Source of the DNA: an uncultured Eubacterium sp.
GTDB lineage: Bacteria > Bacillota > Clostridia > Lachnospirales > Lachnospiraceae
Direction: 5' to 3'
Assembly: GCA_934316925.1 (NCBI GenBank)
Contig: CAKREC010000006.1
Span: 1 to 64,000 of the forward strand
Length of the DNA stretch: 64,000 nucleotides
Shown: piece by piece, positions 9,722 to 17,924 of the stretch
How positions within the stretch are numbered: position 1 is the stretch's first letter
How the letters are laid out: every line of letters begins with the position of its first letter
Made by a program: the position numbers and the translations under genes
Notes under the pieces: generated by a model
Database searches by the model: none
The model's input: the letters and a program-made list of their open reading frames with translations, nothing else
What the model was told of the DNA's origin: nothing

Positions 9722-10005
9722 CAGCGAAACAGCCTTCCAAAAAATTTGCCTGCTGACAGTTCTTCTTTTGCATCCTGATAATCAATCCCCCGGACAAGTC
9801 CCTCGATCTCAATCTCCCCTCGTTCCAGGGTCAGGCGTTTCACATGAAAATCCTCCCCAAAAAACACCATGCGTCCCAGATCTGTATCCAGAACCACTTG
9901 CTTTTGATCAAACGAGATCACTTCTGAAACTCCGGTCAATTCGATCTGCCGCCGGTTGGTCAGACATAATTTTTGTTGTTTTTTTTCATAAACCATTTCC
10001 TGCAT
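9721..10005 (-). CDS. yabP: Sporulation protein YabP
   Basis: A 94-residue soluble YabP/YqfC-type protein. The core, about residues 18-75, is the short beta-rich fold seen as ELTGVSEVISFDQKQVVLDT and FHVKRLTLERGEIEIEG. It is linked to cortex assembly with YabQ in Bacillus. AAAGGAG lies 7 nt before the ATG. A sigma-E-like promoter at 10036-10064 overlaps the end of rqcP. Confidence 0.9.
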   Translation of the reverse strand: MQEMVYEKKQQKLCLTNRRQIELTGVSEVISFDQKQVVLDTDLGRMVFFGEDFHVKRLTLERGEIEIEGLVRGIDYQDAKEELSAGKFFGRLFR

Positions 10006-10035
10006 AGACGAGCTCCTTTATATTGGGCTTAAAAC

Positions 10036-10064
10036 ACTCTATGCTCGTTTGGGATCGCATATTA
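10036..10064 (-). promoter_or_regulatory. Possible sigma-E promoter of yabPQ
   Basis: On the minus strand TAATATG (10058-10064) and CATAGAGT (10036-10043) are 14 nt apart. The -35 fits the Bacillus sigma-E consensus at six of seven positions and the -10 keeps the CATA core. The expected start site is about 25 nt before yabP. Bacillus yabP and yabQ belong to the sigma-E regulon. The match is moderate, so this is inference. Confidence 0.45.
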
Positions 10065-10301
10065 CAAATATTGATACAATTCTTTCGCTTCTTCTTTTTT
10101 GTAAGTCTCTTCTATGCTGAGTACTTCTATTCTTGTGTTGCGGTTTCCGAACTGAATCTCGATAATATCTCCTACCTTCACTTTCGTAGAAGCCTTTGCC
10201 ACTTTGTCATTGATCAAAATACGTCCGGCATCACACGCTTCATTGGCAACCGTGCGCCGTTTGATCAAACGAGACACTTTCAGATATTTGTCCAGTCTCA
10301 T
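10062..10301 (-). CDS. rqcP: S4-domain RNA-binding protein RqcP (HslR/YabO)
   Basis: A 79-residue protein that is almost entirely an S4 domain, starting MRLDKYLKVSRLIKRR and including AGRILINDKVAKASTKVKVGD. In Bacillus RqcP binds the 50S subunit with RqcH during Ala-tail ribosome quality control. The frame is open 12 codons further upstream, but AGGAG lies 9 nt before the ATG at 10301 and the family starts there. It lies between hup and yabP, as in many Firmicutes. Confidence 0.93.
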   Translation of the reverse strand: MRLDKYLKVSRLIKRRTVANEACDAGRILINDKVAKASTKVKVGDIIEIQFGNRNTRIEVLSIEETYKKEEAKELYQYL

Positions 10302-10333
10302 TGTCCTATACTCCTTTCCGCTATAATAAATAA

Positions 10334-10357
10334 GCACTCCTTCCGAAAAAGGAGTGC
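10334..10357 (-). terminator. Terminator after hup
   Basis: A 9-bp perfect stem, GCACTCCTT/AAGGAGTGC, with a short loop and TTATTTATT following on the minus strand. It lies 27 nt after the hup stop and before the rqcP ribosome site. Confidence 0.65.
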
Positions 10358-10383
10358 CTGTTCAAATCCAAAATAAAATCGAA

Positions 10384-10659
10384 TTATGCGTTTACAGCAT
10401 CTTTCAAGCCTCTACCTGCTTTGAACTTAGGAGCTTTGGATGCAGGAATCGTCATCTTCTCTCCTGTCATAGGATTCTGGCCCTCTCTTGCAGCTCTCTG
10501 TGCTACTTCAAATGTACCAAAGCCTACTAACTGTACTTTCTCGCCCTTTACTAATTCATCTGTTACAGTTCCGATAAAAGCTTTCAATGCTGCCTCAGAA
10601 TCTTTTTTTGACAAACCTGTCTGTTCAGCCATAGCTGCAACTAATTCAGTCTTGTTCAT
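10384..10659 (-). CDS. hup: HU family DNA-binding protein
   Basis: A 91-residue nucleoid protein. It begins MNKTELVAAMAEQTGLSKKD, has the signature GFGTFEVAQRAAREGQNPMTG that forms the DNA-gripping arms, and ends with a Lys/Arg-rich segment. It matches HU length and signature. It has its own promoter (10710-10738) and terminator (10334-10357), with GGAGGA before the ATG. Confidence 0.97.
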   Translation of the reverse strand: MNKTELVAAMAEQTGLSKKDSEAALKAFIGTVTDELVKGEKVQLVGFGTFEVAQRAAREGQNPMTGEKMTIPASKAPKFKAGRGLKDAVNA

Positions 10660-10709
10660 GGATTATATCCTCCTCGAAAATTTATACTAGTTTAAAAAAC
10701 CTATTACTA

Positions 10710-10738
10710 TATATAACCGTTTTTACGCTATTTGTCAA
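10710..10738 (-). promoter_or_regulatory. Sigma-A promoter of hup
   Basis: On the minus strand TTGACA (10733-10738), 17 nt, TATATA (10710-10715). The predicted start is about 45 nt before the hup ATG. Confidence 0.7.
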
Positions 10739-10751
10739 GGTTTTTCTAGGA

Positions 10752-11297
10752 TTATTGCTCCATTTGCCGCGCCAGAAAAGCTGCTCCACAGCGTGCCATT
10801 TTTTCCTCTGTCTCTCCCAACTGCCGATCCGGCTTTTTTGTGTAAATAACCACCGATCCAATGGCATCTCCCTGACACACGATCGTGCTGATCGCCTCCG
10901 CATAAATATCCAACGGTTCTTTTATGATCTCGCAGAATCTTGCGTCCTCTTTTGATGCCACCAGATTGTCCCGATACTCAATACTCTCCATCAGTTCTTC
11001 ATGGATCTCTTTGCCAAGAACAGCCGCTTTGTCCGGTCCTGCCGCTGCCACGATCTCATCACGATCCGACACACAAACCGTACAATGAAATACCGAAGCC
11101 ATGGCCTCTACATATTCTCCCGCCAATTGTCCCATTTCTCCGATCGGCGAATATTTCCGAAGTACGATCTCGCCATTTTCTCCTGTGAAAATCTCCAGCG
11201 GATCGCCCTCCCGGATCCGCATAATACGTCTTGTCTCCTTTGGGATCACCAGTCGTCCCAGATCATCAATCCTGCGCACAATTCCCGTAGCTCGCAT
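10752..11297 (-). CDS. spoVT: Stage V sporulation protein T, AbrB-type regulator
   Basis: A 181-residue transcription factor. Residues 1-50 are an AbrB swapped-hairpin DNA-binding domain (MRATGIVRRIDDLGRLVIPK), and residues 55-180 are a GAF-like domain. In Bacillus SpoVT is made in the forespore under sigma-G and tunes sigma-G genes. The frame extends seven codons further, but GGAGG lies 8 nt before the ATG at 11297, where the family normally starts. A sigma-G-type promoter is at 11372-11401, with a hairpin in between. Confidence 0.95.
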   Translation of the reverse strand: MRATGIVRRIDDLGRLVIPKETRRIMRIREGDPLEIFTGENGEIVLRKYSPIGEMGQLAGEYVEAMASVFHCTVCVSDRDEIVAAAGPDKAAVLGKEIHEELMESIEYRDNLVASKEDARFCEIIKEPLDIYAEAISTIVCQGDAIGSVVIYTKKPDRQLGETEEKMARCGAAFLARQMEQ

Positions 11298-11325
11298 GGT
11301 ACAGTCCTCCAATTTCATATTTTAG

Positions 11326-11347
11326 TAAGAGTGCTTTGTCACTCTTA
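11326..11347 (-). promoter_or_regulatory. Inverted repeat in the spoVT leader
   Basis: TAAGAGTG and CACTCTTA form a perfect 8-bp inverted repeat with a 6-nt loop between the spoVT promoter and its ribosome site. It has no T run, so it is unlikely to be a terminator. It could be an operator, for instance for SpoVT itself, or an mRNA-stabilising hairpin. Confidence 0.5.
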
Positions 11348-11371
11348 TTTACGATATTTTCGCTTTGGAGT

Positions 11372-11401
11372 TAGTATGTGGAAACTGAGGGAAATTATTC
11401 T
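11372..11401 (-). promoter_or_regulatory. Sigma-G type promoter of spoVT
   Basis: On the minus strand AGAATA (11396-11401), a 17-nt spacer and CATACTA (11372-11378). CATACTA is the textbook -10 for forespore sigma-F/sigma-G and the -35 keeps GAATA. The start site would fall about 70 nt upstream of spoVT. The -35 abuts the stop codon of the HD-domain gene. Confidence 0.7.
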
Positions 11402-11896
11402 TTATATTCCAAACATCTCCTGACAGATCTTCTTTCCTGACTCTGTCTTAAAAATACGTTCATAAGCCTGTCTGACTGCTTTCTCCGGCGATTGATCTTC
11501 ATATAAATTCACCAGAAAATCTGCCTCGACCAAAATCTGATAGTCCATCCCCACAATATTCTGGTATGTGTGATGATGTCCGATCAGATATTGGACACGC
11601 TCTGAAACATCCTGGGGAAAATCCAATCTTGCCAGCAATTCTTTTGCCAGTGCCGGTCCTTCTTTTTCCTGCAATTTTCCATTACAGTCGCCATATAATT
11701 CCTCGCATCGGTGAATCCCGATATCATGTGTCAGTGCTGCCGCCTCCAGAATAAACAATTCCTCTGCCGGCATTCCTTCCATTTCTGCGATCAGCTTTGC
11801 ATAACTGTGAACTTTGCAAAAATGCTGAATTCTTTTTGCGTCGCCATGATATTCTTTTATCATTTCTGCATGTAATGTGGTAATCTTCTTATTCAT
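11402..11896 (-). CDS. HD-domain hydrolase
   Basis: A 164-residue protein of the HD superfamily, metal-dependent phosphohydrolases. Motifs visible are HFCKVHSYAKLIAE (first His), AAALTHDIGIHR (the HD pair) and YLIGHHHTY. Helical throughout, no signal peptide. The substrate cannot be predicted. It lies upstream of spoVT, whose promoter begins at its stop codon. It starts with ATG at 11896. Confidence 0.85.
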   Translation of the reverse strand: MNKKITTLHAEMIKEYHGDAKRIQHFCKVHSYAKLIAEMEGMPAEELFILEAAALTHDIGIHRCEELYGDCNGKLQEKEGPALAKELLARLDFPQDVSERVQYLIGHHHTYQNIVGMDYQILVEADFLVNLYEDQSPEKAVRQAYERIFKTESGKKICQEMFGI

Positions 11897-11971
11897 CTTT
11901 CATTCTCCTCTGTATAATATGATCATTATAACATTGTCATATTGCCATTTCCATAAAAACATCGGATCGTT

Positions 11972-12625
11972 CTACCACTTCCACGCTGCTGCTTCATTTT
12001 GCACTTGTGTCATATGTTGATAAATCCCCTGCTGTTTCATAAGCTGTTCCGGTGTTCCTGTTTCTGCCACGACACCATCTTTTAACACAACAATTTTGTC
12101 GTCATCCGCTACTGTTCTCAATCGGTGAGCTATGATCAGAACCGTTTTGTTTTGGAGCAACCGGGATAACGCTTCTTGTATCATTGTTTCATTATCAACA
12201 TCCAGAGAAGCGGTCGCTTCATCTAAAAGTATGATCGGTGCATCTTTTAGAAAAGCCCGTGCAATCGAGATCCGCTGGCGCTCACCGCCAGACAGCTCAC
12301 AACCATTTTCTCCAATCATCGTTTGATAGCCGTCCGGCAGTTTTTCTGCGAGCGTGATACGCCGAACTCCACTCTCTACATAAGTTGCCAGAAAAGTAGC
12401 GTTGTATTGGATGTAGGTCGTGACCGCTACCAGTGCAAGACAGACAATAATCCCTACTCCGTAAAACCATCCACGGCCGCTCAGATTTCCCTGCAGATAA
12501 TCCCGTATCAAAAGCAGCATCAGAACAAGATCCAAGATCGTTACACTGACGAATCCCTTGATCATATCATTCACGCCCTGATCGGAAAGGGCATATTTGT
12601 GTTTTAATCTCTCTTTTAATTTCAT
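11972..12625 (-). pseudogene. Internally deleted ABC exporter subunit (no Walker A)
   Basis: An open frame of 217 codons that joins two distant parts of a roughly 580-residue ABC exporter. Residues 1-75 are the N-terminal membrane helices. The frame then passes directly ([15 protein letters not shown]) into the second half of the ATPase domain, with signature [10 protein letters not shown], Walker [13 protein letters not shown] and the H-loop IIAHRLRT. About 340 residues, including the other helices and Walker A, are missing, so it cannot hydrolyse ATP. The start at 12625 overlaps the stop of the upstream partner by 4 nt (ATGA), the usual layout of heterodimeric exporters. The deletion is in frame and the C-terminus is normal. 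Confidence 0.8.
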
Positions 12626-13134
12626 GCTTGCACACCTACCTTCCAGTGTACGGACTTGTTGTATTCTTCCCACATGTGAGCGTACAATTTTCCATCCGCC
12701 AACAGCTTTTCATGACTTCCACTTTCCACAATCTTTCCATCCTGCAAAACACAGAGCCGGTCGGCACTTGAAACGGTCGACAGGCGATGTGCGATCATAA
12801 TGACCGTCTTTCCTTTTGACAACCTTGAAAGGGCAATCGCTATCCTCTGGGTTTCCCCTCCGGACACATGAGTTCCACTGCTGCCGATCACAGCATCGAC
12901 TCCCTCCGGCAGTTTTTCAATGATGTCCTCACACTGGGCATCCCGAACCGCCTGCCATCCATATCGCGACAGACCTGCCGCATTGCTGTAATCCGGTGCC
13001 ACCCGTAAAACTTCCGGCACAATTCTCCATATATAATAAAATGGAACCAGTGCAATCAATGCACTGACTGCTGACAGAATCCACGATGCAATACTCAGAT
13101 ACCGGAAGTTCCCCGCATATTCAAAAAGTCTTTG
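12622..13134 (-). pseudogene. Internally deleted ABC exporter subunit, partner of the downstream one
   Basis: Recognisable pieces of the partner exporter: N-terminal helix 1 (SIASWILSAVSALIALVPFY), then a jump (RYGWQAVRDAQCEDII) into the ATPase signature region VSGGETQRIAIA, then a second jump straight to SKGKTVIMIAHRLSTV, so both Walker A and Walker B are gone. The family-type N-terminus has lost its start codon: the frame runs up to a TGA at 13135-13137, and the first ATG (13059) is inside helix 1. This is decay by at least two in-frame deletions. Confidence 0.8.
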
Positions 13135-13191
13135 TCATATTCCAAAACAAAGGCTGTTTTCCTAAGAATATACAGCCTCTTGTTTTTCTTT

Positions 13192-13353
13192 TTATAACGA
13201 ATCATCCTGTGCCAGAGAAAAAACGGCATTCCAACCAGCATAATGATACTTCTCCAGCATACGAACATAACGTACTGCTTTCTCTTTTGGCATCTTTTCC
13301 ATGCCGGATGTAGTATATTCTTCCAGACTTTCCTCCTGTGTCTGCGCTTCCAT
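13192..13353 (-). CDS. Small ORF in a decayed stretch, 53 residues, unknown
   Basis: An ATG-started frame of 53 codons giving a charged peptide (begins MEAQTQEESLEEY, ends SLAQDDSL). No good Shine-Dalgarno precedes it and I recognise no family. It occupies the 255-nt gap between the broken exporter and the repeat-protein gene, which also holds overlapping open frames of similar length. It may be the tail of a lost gene. Confidence 0.25.
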   Translation of the reverse strand: MEAQTQEESLEEYTTSGMEKMPKEKAVRYVRMLEKYHYAGWNAVFSLAQDDSL

Positions 13354-13389
13354 CTGTCAAGTAGCACAATACATAATCCGCAAACCTTT

Positions 13390-14436
13390 TTAACGTTCCA
13401 CATCCTCTTCCATACATTTAAATGCCAGATCCGTCAGCTCAACATTTTTCTCATATTGCCTTGCGCTGTAATTTATACAGGGTGCCTCATCCTCTGAAAC
13501 TCCCCGTTGAAGCTGCGCCCTGTATGAAGATGATAACTTCTTGACTTTAACCGCCCTTTTGGCATAATCGATCGCCTTGGAATCTTTTGGCGCAAGAATC
13601 TCCCCCGCCATGATAAATTCCTTTTTGCCAGTGCCTCTTGCATTTGGGTACGCATCCAGTTCGGTATCTTTTCCGGAAAAAACGAGTGTTTTCACACCGC
13701 CTTCCGGGAAATTGTCCGCATAAGAATTACTCAGGTACTTTACTTTTTGGGTCGATGCCGGGAAGACCAGCTTCTTTAGTGACTGACAGCCGATAAAAGT
13801 AAATTCCGGTATATATATCAGTTCCTGCGAATCCGGAAACGATACTTTTTTCAGCTTTTCACAGCCTTGAAAAACCGCCATTCCAATCCGGTCTTTACTG
13901 CTCTTCATCGGCCAGGTAAACTGCGTCAAAGCACTGTGTGCAAAACATGCTGTCCCCAACGTTCCCTGAAAGTCTTCGGGAACACTCACTTCCTTGACAG
14001 AAGAATATGCAAATGCAGAACTTTCAATATCAATCGCCTTGTTTTTTATTGTTACTTTGTCTGTATTCGCCTTTTGAAATGTTCCCGCGTATATCACTTC
14101 TACGCTTTCAGGAAGTATAATTTCATCATAATGTTTGTCCGCATATCGGCAATCCCCGGGGGCATCCGGCTGCCCAATAAAACATACAGGCTTTCCATCA
14201 ATTTCATCCGGAAACTCAAGTATCTTATCTTTTGTCTCCAGATATGTAATCTGTATTTTCCCCTTCACAGAGGTGTACTCAATATCGGAATATTTTGCAA
14301 TGTTATCATCGCTCTCGCACTTATCCTGTTGTATTCTTTCGTCATGTCCCGGACTCCGCATAGAAATTCCCACACACATCAAGCCTAAACAACCGACAAG
14401 CCCCAGTACTATCTTATAACGCTTTTTAATGTCCAT
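13390..14436 (-). CDS. Secreted leucine-rich-repeat (BspA-like) protein
   Basis: A 348-residue protein with an N-terminal signal/anchor helix at about residues 9-25. It then has LRR_5-type units typical of BspA surface proteins: KHYDEIILPESVEVIYAG, SSVKEVSVPEDFQGTLG, CEKLKKVSFPDSQELIYI and CQSLKKLVFPASTQKVKYL, each ending in an aromatic or glycine-rich turn. There is no sortase motif or second helix, so it may stay tethered by its N-terminus. It is the last gene of a minus-strand run of five secreted or membrane proteins (13390-17641). Function unknown; such repeats usually bind proteins or surfaces. Confidence 0.75.
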   Translation of the reverse strand: MDIKKRYKIVLGLVGCLGLMCVGISMRSPGHDERIQQDKCESDDNIAKYSDIEYTSVKGKIQITYLETKDKILEFPDEIDGKPVCFIGQPDAPGDCRYADKHYDEIILPESVEVIYAGTFQKANTDKVTIKNKAIDIESSAFAYSSVKEVSVPEDFQGTLGTACFAHSALTQFTWPMKSSKDRIGMAVFQGCEKLKKVSFPDSQELIYIPEFTFIGCQSLKKLVFPASTQKVKYLSNSYADNFPEGGVKTLVFSGKDTELDAYPNARGTGKKEFIMAGEILAPKDSKAIDYAKRAVKVKKLSSSYRAQLQRGVSEDEAPCINYSARQYEKNVELTDLAFKCMEEDVER

Positions 14437-14452
14437 CTCCCCCTGTCAACGG

Positions 14453-14794
14453 TCAGCTTCTTTTCTGCCTCATGATCATATAAGTAATAATCTCAATAAT
14501 GGTATATGCCGGGAACACAAATCGATATACCAGGCCATACACATACCAGACTACTCCAACAACCGTGCCGCCGAGTCCTCTCGGAGTCGCATAAAACAAT
14601 GCCGGAATTGAGCCGGCAAGAAAAAACACCAGTATGTACCCCAAAAACAATACGAGATTCCACCCTAACACGATCCATGGATAAAATCTGCCCGTTTTTT
14701 GCGCTAATTTTTTTCGTTTGATGCCGATTACAACAGAAAGAAGCATCAAAGCAATCTGTATTCCCCAAATTATAATTGTCCACACATAAACCAT
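14453..14794 (-). CDS. Small polytopic membrane protein, unknown
   Basis: A 113-residue protein with about three membrane helices, near residues 3-22, 40-63 and 75-105, and short basic loops (KRKKLAQK, RQKRS). It is preceded by an AGGAGG-type site and lies 16 nt upstream of the repeat-protein gene in the same direction. No family recognised. Confidence 0.65.
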   Translation of the reverse strand: MVYVWTIIIWGIQIALMLLSVVIGIKRKKLAQKTGRFYPWIVLGWNLVLFLGYILVFFLAGSIPALFYATPRGLGGTVVGVVWYVYGLVYRFVFPAYTIIEIITYMIMRQKRS

Positions 14795-14843
14795 ATGTCC
14801 TACCTCCTTTTTTCTACTATTCGGTATCTACCTAACTATCCGA

Positions 14844-16127
14844 TCAGCAAATGATTGGCAAATATTGATCATTAATGCCTTTTTGCAGCAACCGAACCTT
14901 TGCTTTTTTCGCACTATATGTCTTTTTCGTCTTTGTTTTTGCATTATATGTCAGGTAGAAATATTTCCCCTGTGCATCGACAAACTCGCCAATCCAGGTG
15001 CCTTTTTGTGTCATGCCCAACAGGATTCCGGTATGCACATCCCAGCATTTAAGCCCGTCGTAATCACTGTCCTGATATCCACTCCCATTATTTTTCAGGA
15101 AAGCACTGATCTCGTTCTCATATGTAAATGCCGAGCCGGTTGTTTTATCCATACTTACAACGATATAATTTTTGTCATACACAAGTTGACCATAACTGCC
15201 CTCGCGTTCAGCCGAGTTCAGACTGATTTCCAGATACATGGTTTTTCCCAGAAAATAATAATTTACAACATCCAGTGATTCAAACGCATCGGTAGAATTG
15301 TTCGATTTTATCCCCTGTTCCAATGATTCCATCGCAATTAATGTTGTCTTTTTCTTATTTGCTGTATCATAGCAGACAATTCCCTCTTTCGTTGTCACGT
15401 ACAGCTTCTTCCCGGAAACACCTACAACAGGATCTGAATTTCCATAGTCATGGCGATACCGCTTGCTCCAATCAGCGCGCGCACCTTCCAGTATCTTTTT
15501 GGTTTTGCCGGTAGCGATATTCAACTGATAAAGCGCAGCCTCTGTATTTATGTCTCTTGTGTAATAAATATAATTGCCGATCTTAGCAGCCTGTCCCGAA
15601 GCGTCTTTCGCAACCTGTATCTGTCCATCTCCACCCGAATGCTTTGTGAGATTTGATTTCTTTTTGGTCTTTTTGTTGTACGACACAATGGACTGGTCGA
15701 GCCGGTACACGACTTTTTTATCTGTTGCATATAGAAACTCCTGCCAGGCATCCACATGGAACAATCGTTTTTTCGACTTTGTTTTTAGTTTGCCTGTCTT
15801 TTTGTCGACCGGCACCTGCCACACGTTCCCATTAGGAGAATATCCCTGATTCGTGTCACAATAGTACACAAAACTTTTTGTCTTATAAATCGTCCCCATC
15901 GAATACTCTTTGTCCTTGTTTTTTATCAATTGATATTTCTTCTTTTTCCTGCCATCTTTTCCATAGAGCAAAATACCATTTTTATAGTCTGTGGAATACA
16001 CATACTTTGACCCTGTATACGGGTTGGTAATCTCCTTTGCACTTGAAACAAGTGGTCTCGAAACAATCAACGAAAGCACAAACATGGTACAAATTAACAT
16101 TTTTTCATACTTTTGAATCATACTCAT
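14844..16127 (-). CDS. Secreted protein with WD/kelch-like repeats, unknown
   Basis: A 427-residue protein with a signal peptide (about residues 12-30, ending VSSAKE). The mature part repeats short Tyr/Lys-rich strands of the type YYCDTNQG, FLYATDKKVVYRL, NYIYYTRDINTEAALYQLN and GKKLYVTTKEGIVCYDTANKKK, which looks like a beta-propeller of the DUF5050/PQQ-like kind. No catalytic residues recognised. It lies within the five-gene secreted-protein run. Confidence 0.7.
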   Translation of the reverse strand: MSMIQKYEKMLICTMFVLSLIVSRPLVSSAKEITNPYTGSKYVYSTDYKNGILLYGKDGRKKKKYQLIKNKDKEYSMGTIYKTKSFVYYCDTNQGYSPNGNVWQVPVDKKTGKLKTKSKKRLFHVDAWQEFLYATDKKVVYRLDQSIVSYNKKTKKKSNLTKHSGGDGQIQVAKDASGQAAKIGNYIYYTRDINTEAALYQLNIATGKTKKILEGARADWSKRYRHDYGNSDPVVGVSGKKLYVTTKEGIVCYDTANKKKTTLIAMESLEQGIKSNNSTDAFESLDVVNYYFLGKTMYLEISLNSAEREGSYGQLVYDKNYIVVSMDKTTGSAFTYENEISAFLKNNGSGYQDSDYDGLKCWDVHTGILLGMTQKGTWIGEFVDAQGKYFYLTYNAKTKTKKTYSAKKAKVRLLQKGINDQYLPIIC

Positions 16128-16221
16128 CGCCCTCTTTCTGCTTATTTATATATATAACGATTTCCCTGTGCAGAATGTTGCTTAATCCGATGTTTCTATC
16201 AAAAGATTCTCTATTTAATTC

Positions 16222-16857
16222 CTACTCTTCCCCGTATTTTGCCATCGCAGCTTCTTCAATTTCTGTACGCCACTGCTGTTCCTTTTCGTAATATTGCTCA
16301 GTATTTTCAGCAATGTTGCTCTCCACCGCTTTTCCTTTTATTTGCGCGGTCATATACTTTTCAGCAAGCAGGTTTTTCTCATAATCCTGTCTTACCAATT
16401 CCCAGTACTCTTCTTCTGTCTTATCAGCTCCGGCAAGATATGCCTGCAATTCCTTTTTCGCCTGTTCGGTACTATCAATCGCTTCCCGCGACTTTGCAAT
16501 CGCATCCGAAACCTCTTTTTCCGTCACACTATACCCTGCATCGGTCGCCGCCTGAACCAACGCCGTTGTTCTTTTTGAATGTGCTGCCAGCTGCTCCTTT
16601 GCCTCTTGTTTTGTCTTATCTGAATTCAGCGAAATAATCTCAGCCGCCTTGTCCAACTGTTCATCAGAAAGCACATTGGAATCAGCATGCAAATCCTGAC
16701 TGTACTTTCCATAATCATACAGGACATTTTCTGTTTCACTGGCTCCCTGCCGATCAAAATAACTTCCTGCCACTACAGCATGTCTGATCAAAAATGCACT
16801 GCCCATAATAAGTACTGTTGCCGTAACAATAGCTGCTACTCGTATTTTTTTCTTCAT
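16222..16857 (-). CDS. Membrane-anchored SurA-N-like protein
   Basis: A 211-residue protein: an N-terminal membrane helix at about 7-27, then a helical domain like the N domain of SurA/PrsA foldases (GYSVTEKEVSDAIAKSREA, KTEEEYWELVRQDYEKNLL). No parvulin domain follows. It is probably an extracytoplasmic chaperone-like protein. The frame is open upstream through the dispersed repeat at 16873-16920, but GGGGAGGAA just before the ATG at 16857 and the membrane helix directly after it decide the start. Confidence 0.75.
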   Translation of the reverse strand: MKKKIRVAAIVTATVLIMGSAFLIRHAVVAGSYFDRQGASETENVLYDYGKYSQDLHADSNVLSDEQLDKAAEIISLNSDKTKQEAKEQLAAHSKRTTALVQAATDAGYSVTEKEVSDAIAKSREAIDSTEQAKKELQAYLAGADKTEEEYWELVRQDYEKNLLAEKYMTAQIKGKAVESNIAENTEQYYEKEQQWRTEIEEAAMAKYGEE

Positions 16858-16872
16858 AACTAATTCCTCCCC

Positions 16873-16920
16873 GTATAATAGTGTTGCCCCCTCGCTTCCG
16901 CTCGGCGGCAGGTCGTCGGA
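16873..16920 (-). repeat. Dispersed leader repeat, copy A
   Basis: The minus strand carries TCCGACGACCTGCCGCCG, AGCGGAAGCGAGGGGGCAA, then an AT-rich tail just before the ribosome site of the downstream gene. Related copies lie at 23930-23969, 29771-29815, 36531-36559 (partial), 53047-53102 and 53135-53181. In one frame all better copies encode L-P-P-x-G followed by small residues. TGCC and GGCA arms can pair. Confidence 0.7.
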
Positions 16921-16948
16921 TTCTTGTTCATTCTTCATACAAACCGTC

Positions 16949-17641
16949 TCACACAACGTCAAAAACCGCTTGAACTGTCTGTATGCTTTTGTCTGTCTCG
17001 ACGTGAGTTTCTCCTTTCAGCGTATCATATTCAATTTTTTTCGGATTTCTTACATATTTGACACGTAAATCCCCAGGCTCTTTTGATGTGCTAACTGCCT
17101 CAAAATTTGTGTATCCATAATAGATACCCTTTTTTCGAAGATTGTTCGGGATACAAAATCCATACCCGAACTGAGATGCATCGATTGTTCCCATTTTTTC
17201 CAATACATGCTTTTCATTTGGTGCAAATATCTCTTCTAATGCCAGCTCTACATTCCCGGATTCACACTCCCAGTCCTTAGAAAGAGTAACCGCAAAATAA
17301 TCTGATGATAAACGCAGTTTTTTGCTTTGCTGGAATGCAATATAAAAATGATACCTGTTTTCTTTTTGCGTGCTTGTAGTCACAACCTTAAGTACTAACC
17401 CATTTTCTAACTCTTGCTGGTTATAACTTATAAATTGTTCTTCTGAATGGGGCGTTTTATTGATGTAATCTTTAAAGTAAAGATCCTTTTGTAATTGCTC
17501 CGGCAATTCCGCATCATAAAACACATTTTGATCTATTACCTTTTCCTTAGATACATTTCTGTTAAGCAAATAAAATACCACGCCCACAAACACCACCAAT
17601 ATGCAGCACACAATAACAGCATTTATATATTTCTTTTTCAT
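16949..17641 (-). CDS. Membrane-anchored extracytoplasmic protein, unknown
   Basis: A 230-residue protein with an N-terminal membrane anchor (residues 6-25) and a soluble extracellular domain rich in beta-type sequence (YHFYIAFQQSKKLRLSSDYFAVTL). No family recognised. It is the first gene of the minus-strand secreted-protein run and is divergent from the LytTR regulator at 17925, so it may be a target of that regulator. A LytTR-type direct repeat is at 17739-17768. Confidence 0.7.
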   Translation of the reverse strand: MKKKYINAVIVCCILVVFVGVVFYLLNRNVSKEKVIDQNVFYDAELPEQLQKDLYFKDYINKTPHSEEQFISYNQQELENGLVLKVVTTSTQKENRYHFYIAFQQSKKLRLSSDYFAVTLSKDWECESGNVELALEEIFAPNEKHVLEKMGTIDASQFGYGFCIPNNLRKKGIYYGYTNFEAVSTSKEPGDLRVKYVRNPKKIEYDTLKGETHVETDKSIQTVQAVFDVV

Positions 17642-17738
17642 TTTCCATCTACCCTCCTCTCATAGTTTTCCAGCATGTAGCAAAAACTTTTTTGTTTTGT
17701 TGGATTGATCGTAACACATTTTTGTTGTCTGTGCGCAT

Positions 17739-17768
17739 TGTTGTAAATAATAGTTCATTTATTGTAAA
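17739..17768. promoter_or_regulatory. LytTR-type direct repeat between the secreted-protein run and the two-component system
   Basis: TGTTGTAAA (17739-17747) and TATTGTAAA (17760-17768) are separated by 12 nt, giving the 21-nt period typical of sites for LytTR regulators such as AgrA and ComE. The 283-nt divergent gap also holds a plus-strand TTGATT-N17-TACCAT (17858-17886) for the regulator gene. On the minus strand, a TACGAT -10 without a clear -35 lies downstream of the repeat, as expected for an activated promoter. Confidence 0.5.
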
Positions 17769-17924
17769 AAATAGCACACATTAACGACTTTACATGAAAC
17801 TTCTCACCCTGAATTATGATTCCCCCTATGCGACAAACAGTCATTTTTTTACACCCCTTGATTTTTATTTTTGAATCCTGTACCATAGAATACAGAAAAT
17901 TTCGCATTAAAGGGAGAATATACT

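Noticed and set aside
13095..13403. 102-codon minus-strand frame upstream of the broken exporter
   Set aside because: Basic, Trp/Cys-rich composition unlike a real protein, overlapping other open frames in a decayed stretch, no ribosome site.
2509..17688. The 13-mer TGTAGCAAAAACT at 2509-2521 and 17676-17688 as a shared regulatory site
   Set aside because: A 13-base match between two places in 64 kb is expected many times by chance, and the flanks differ.
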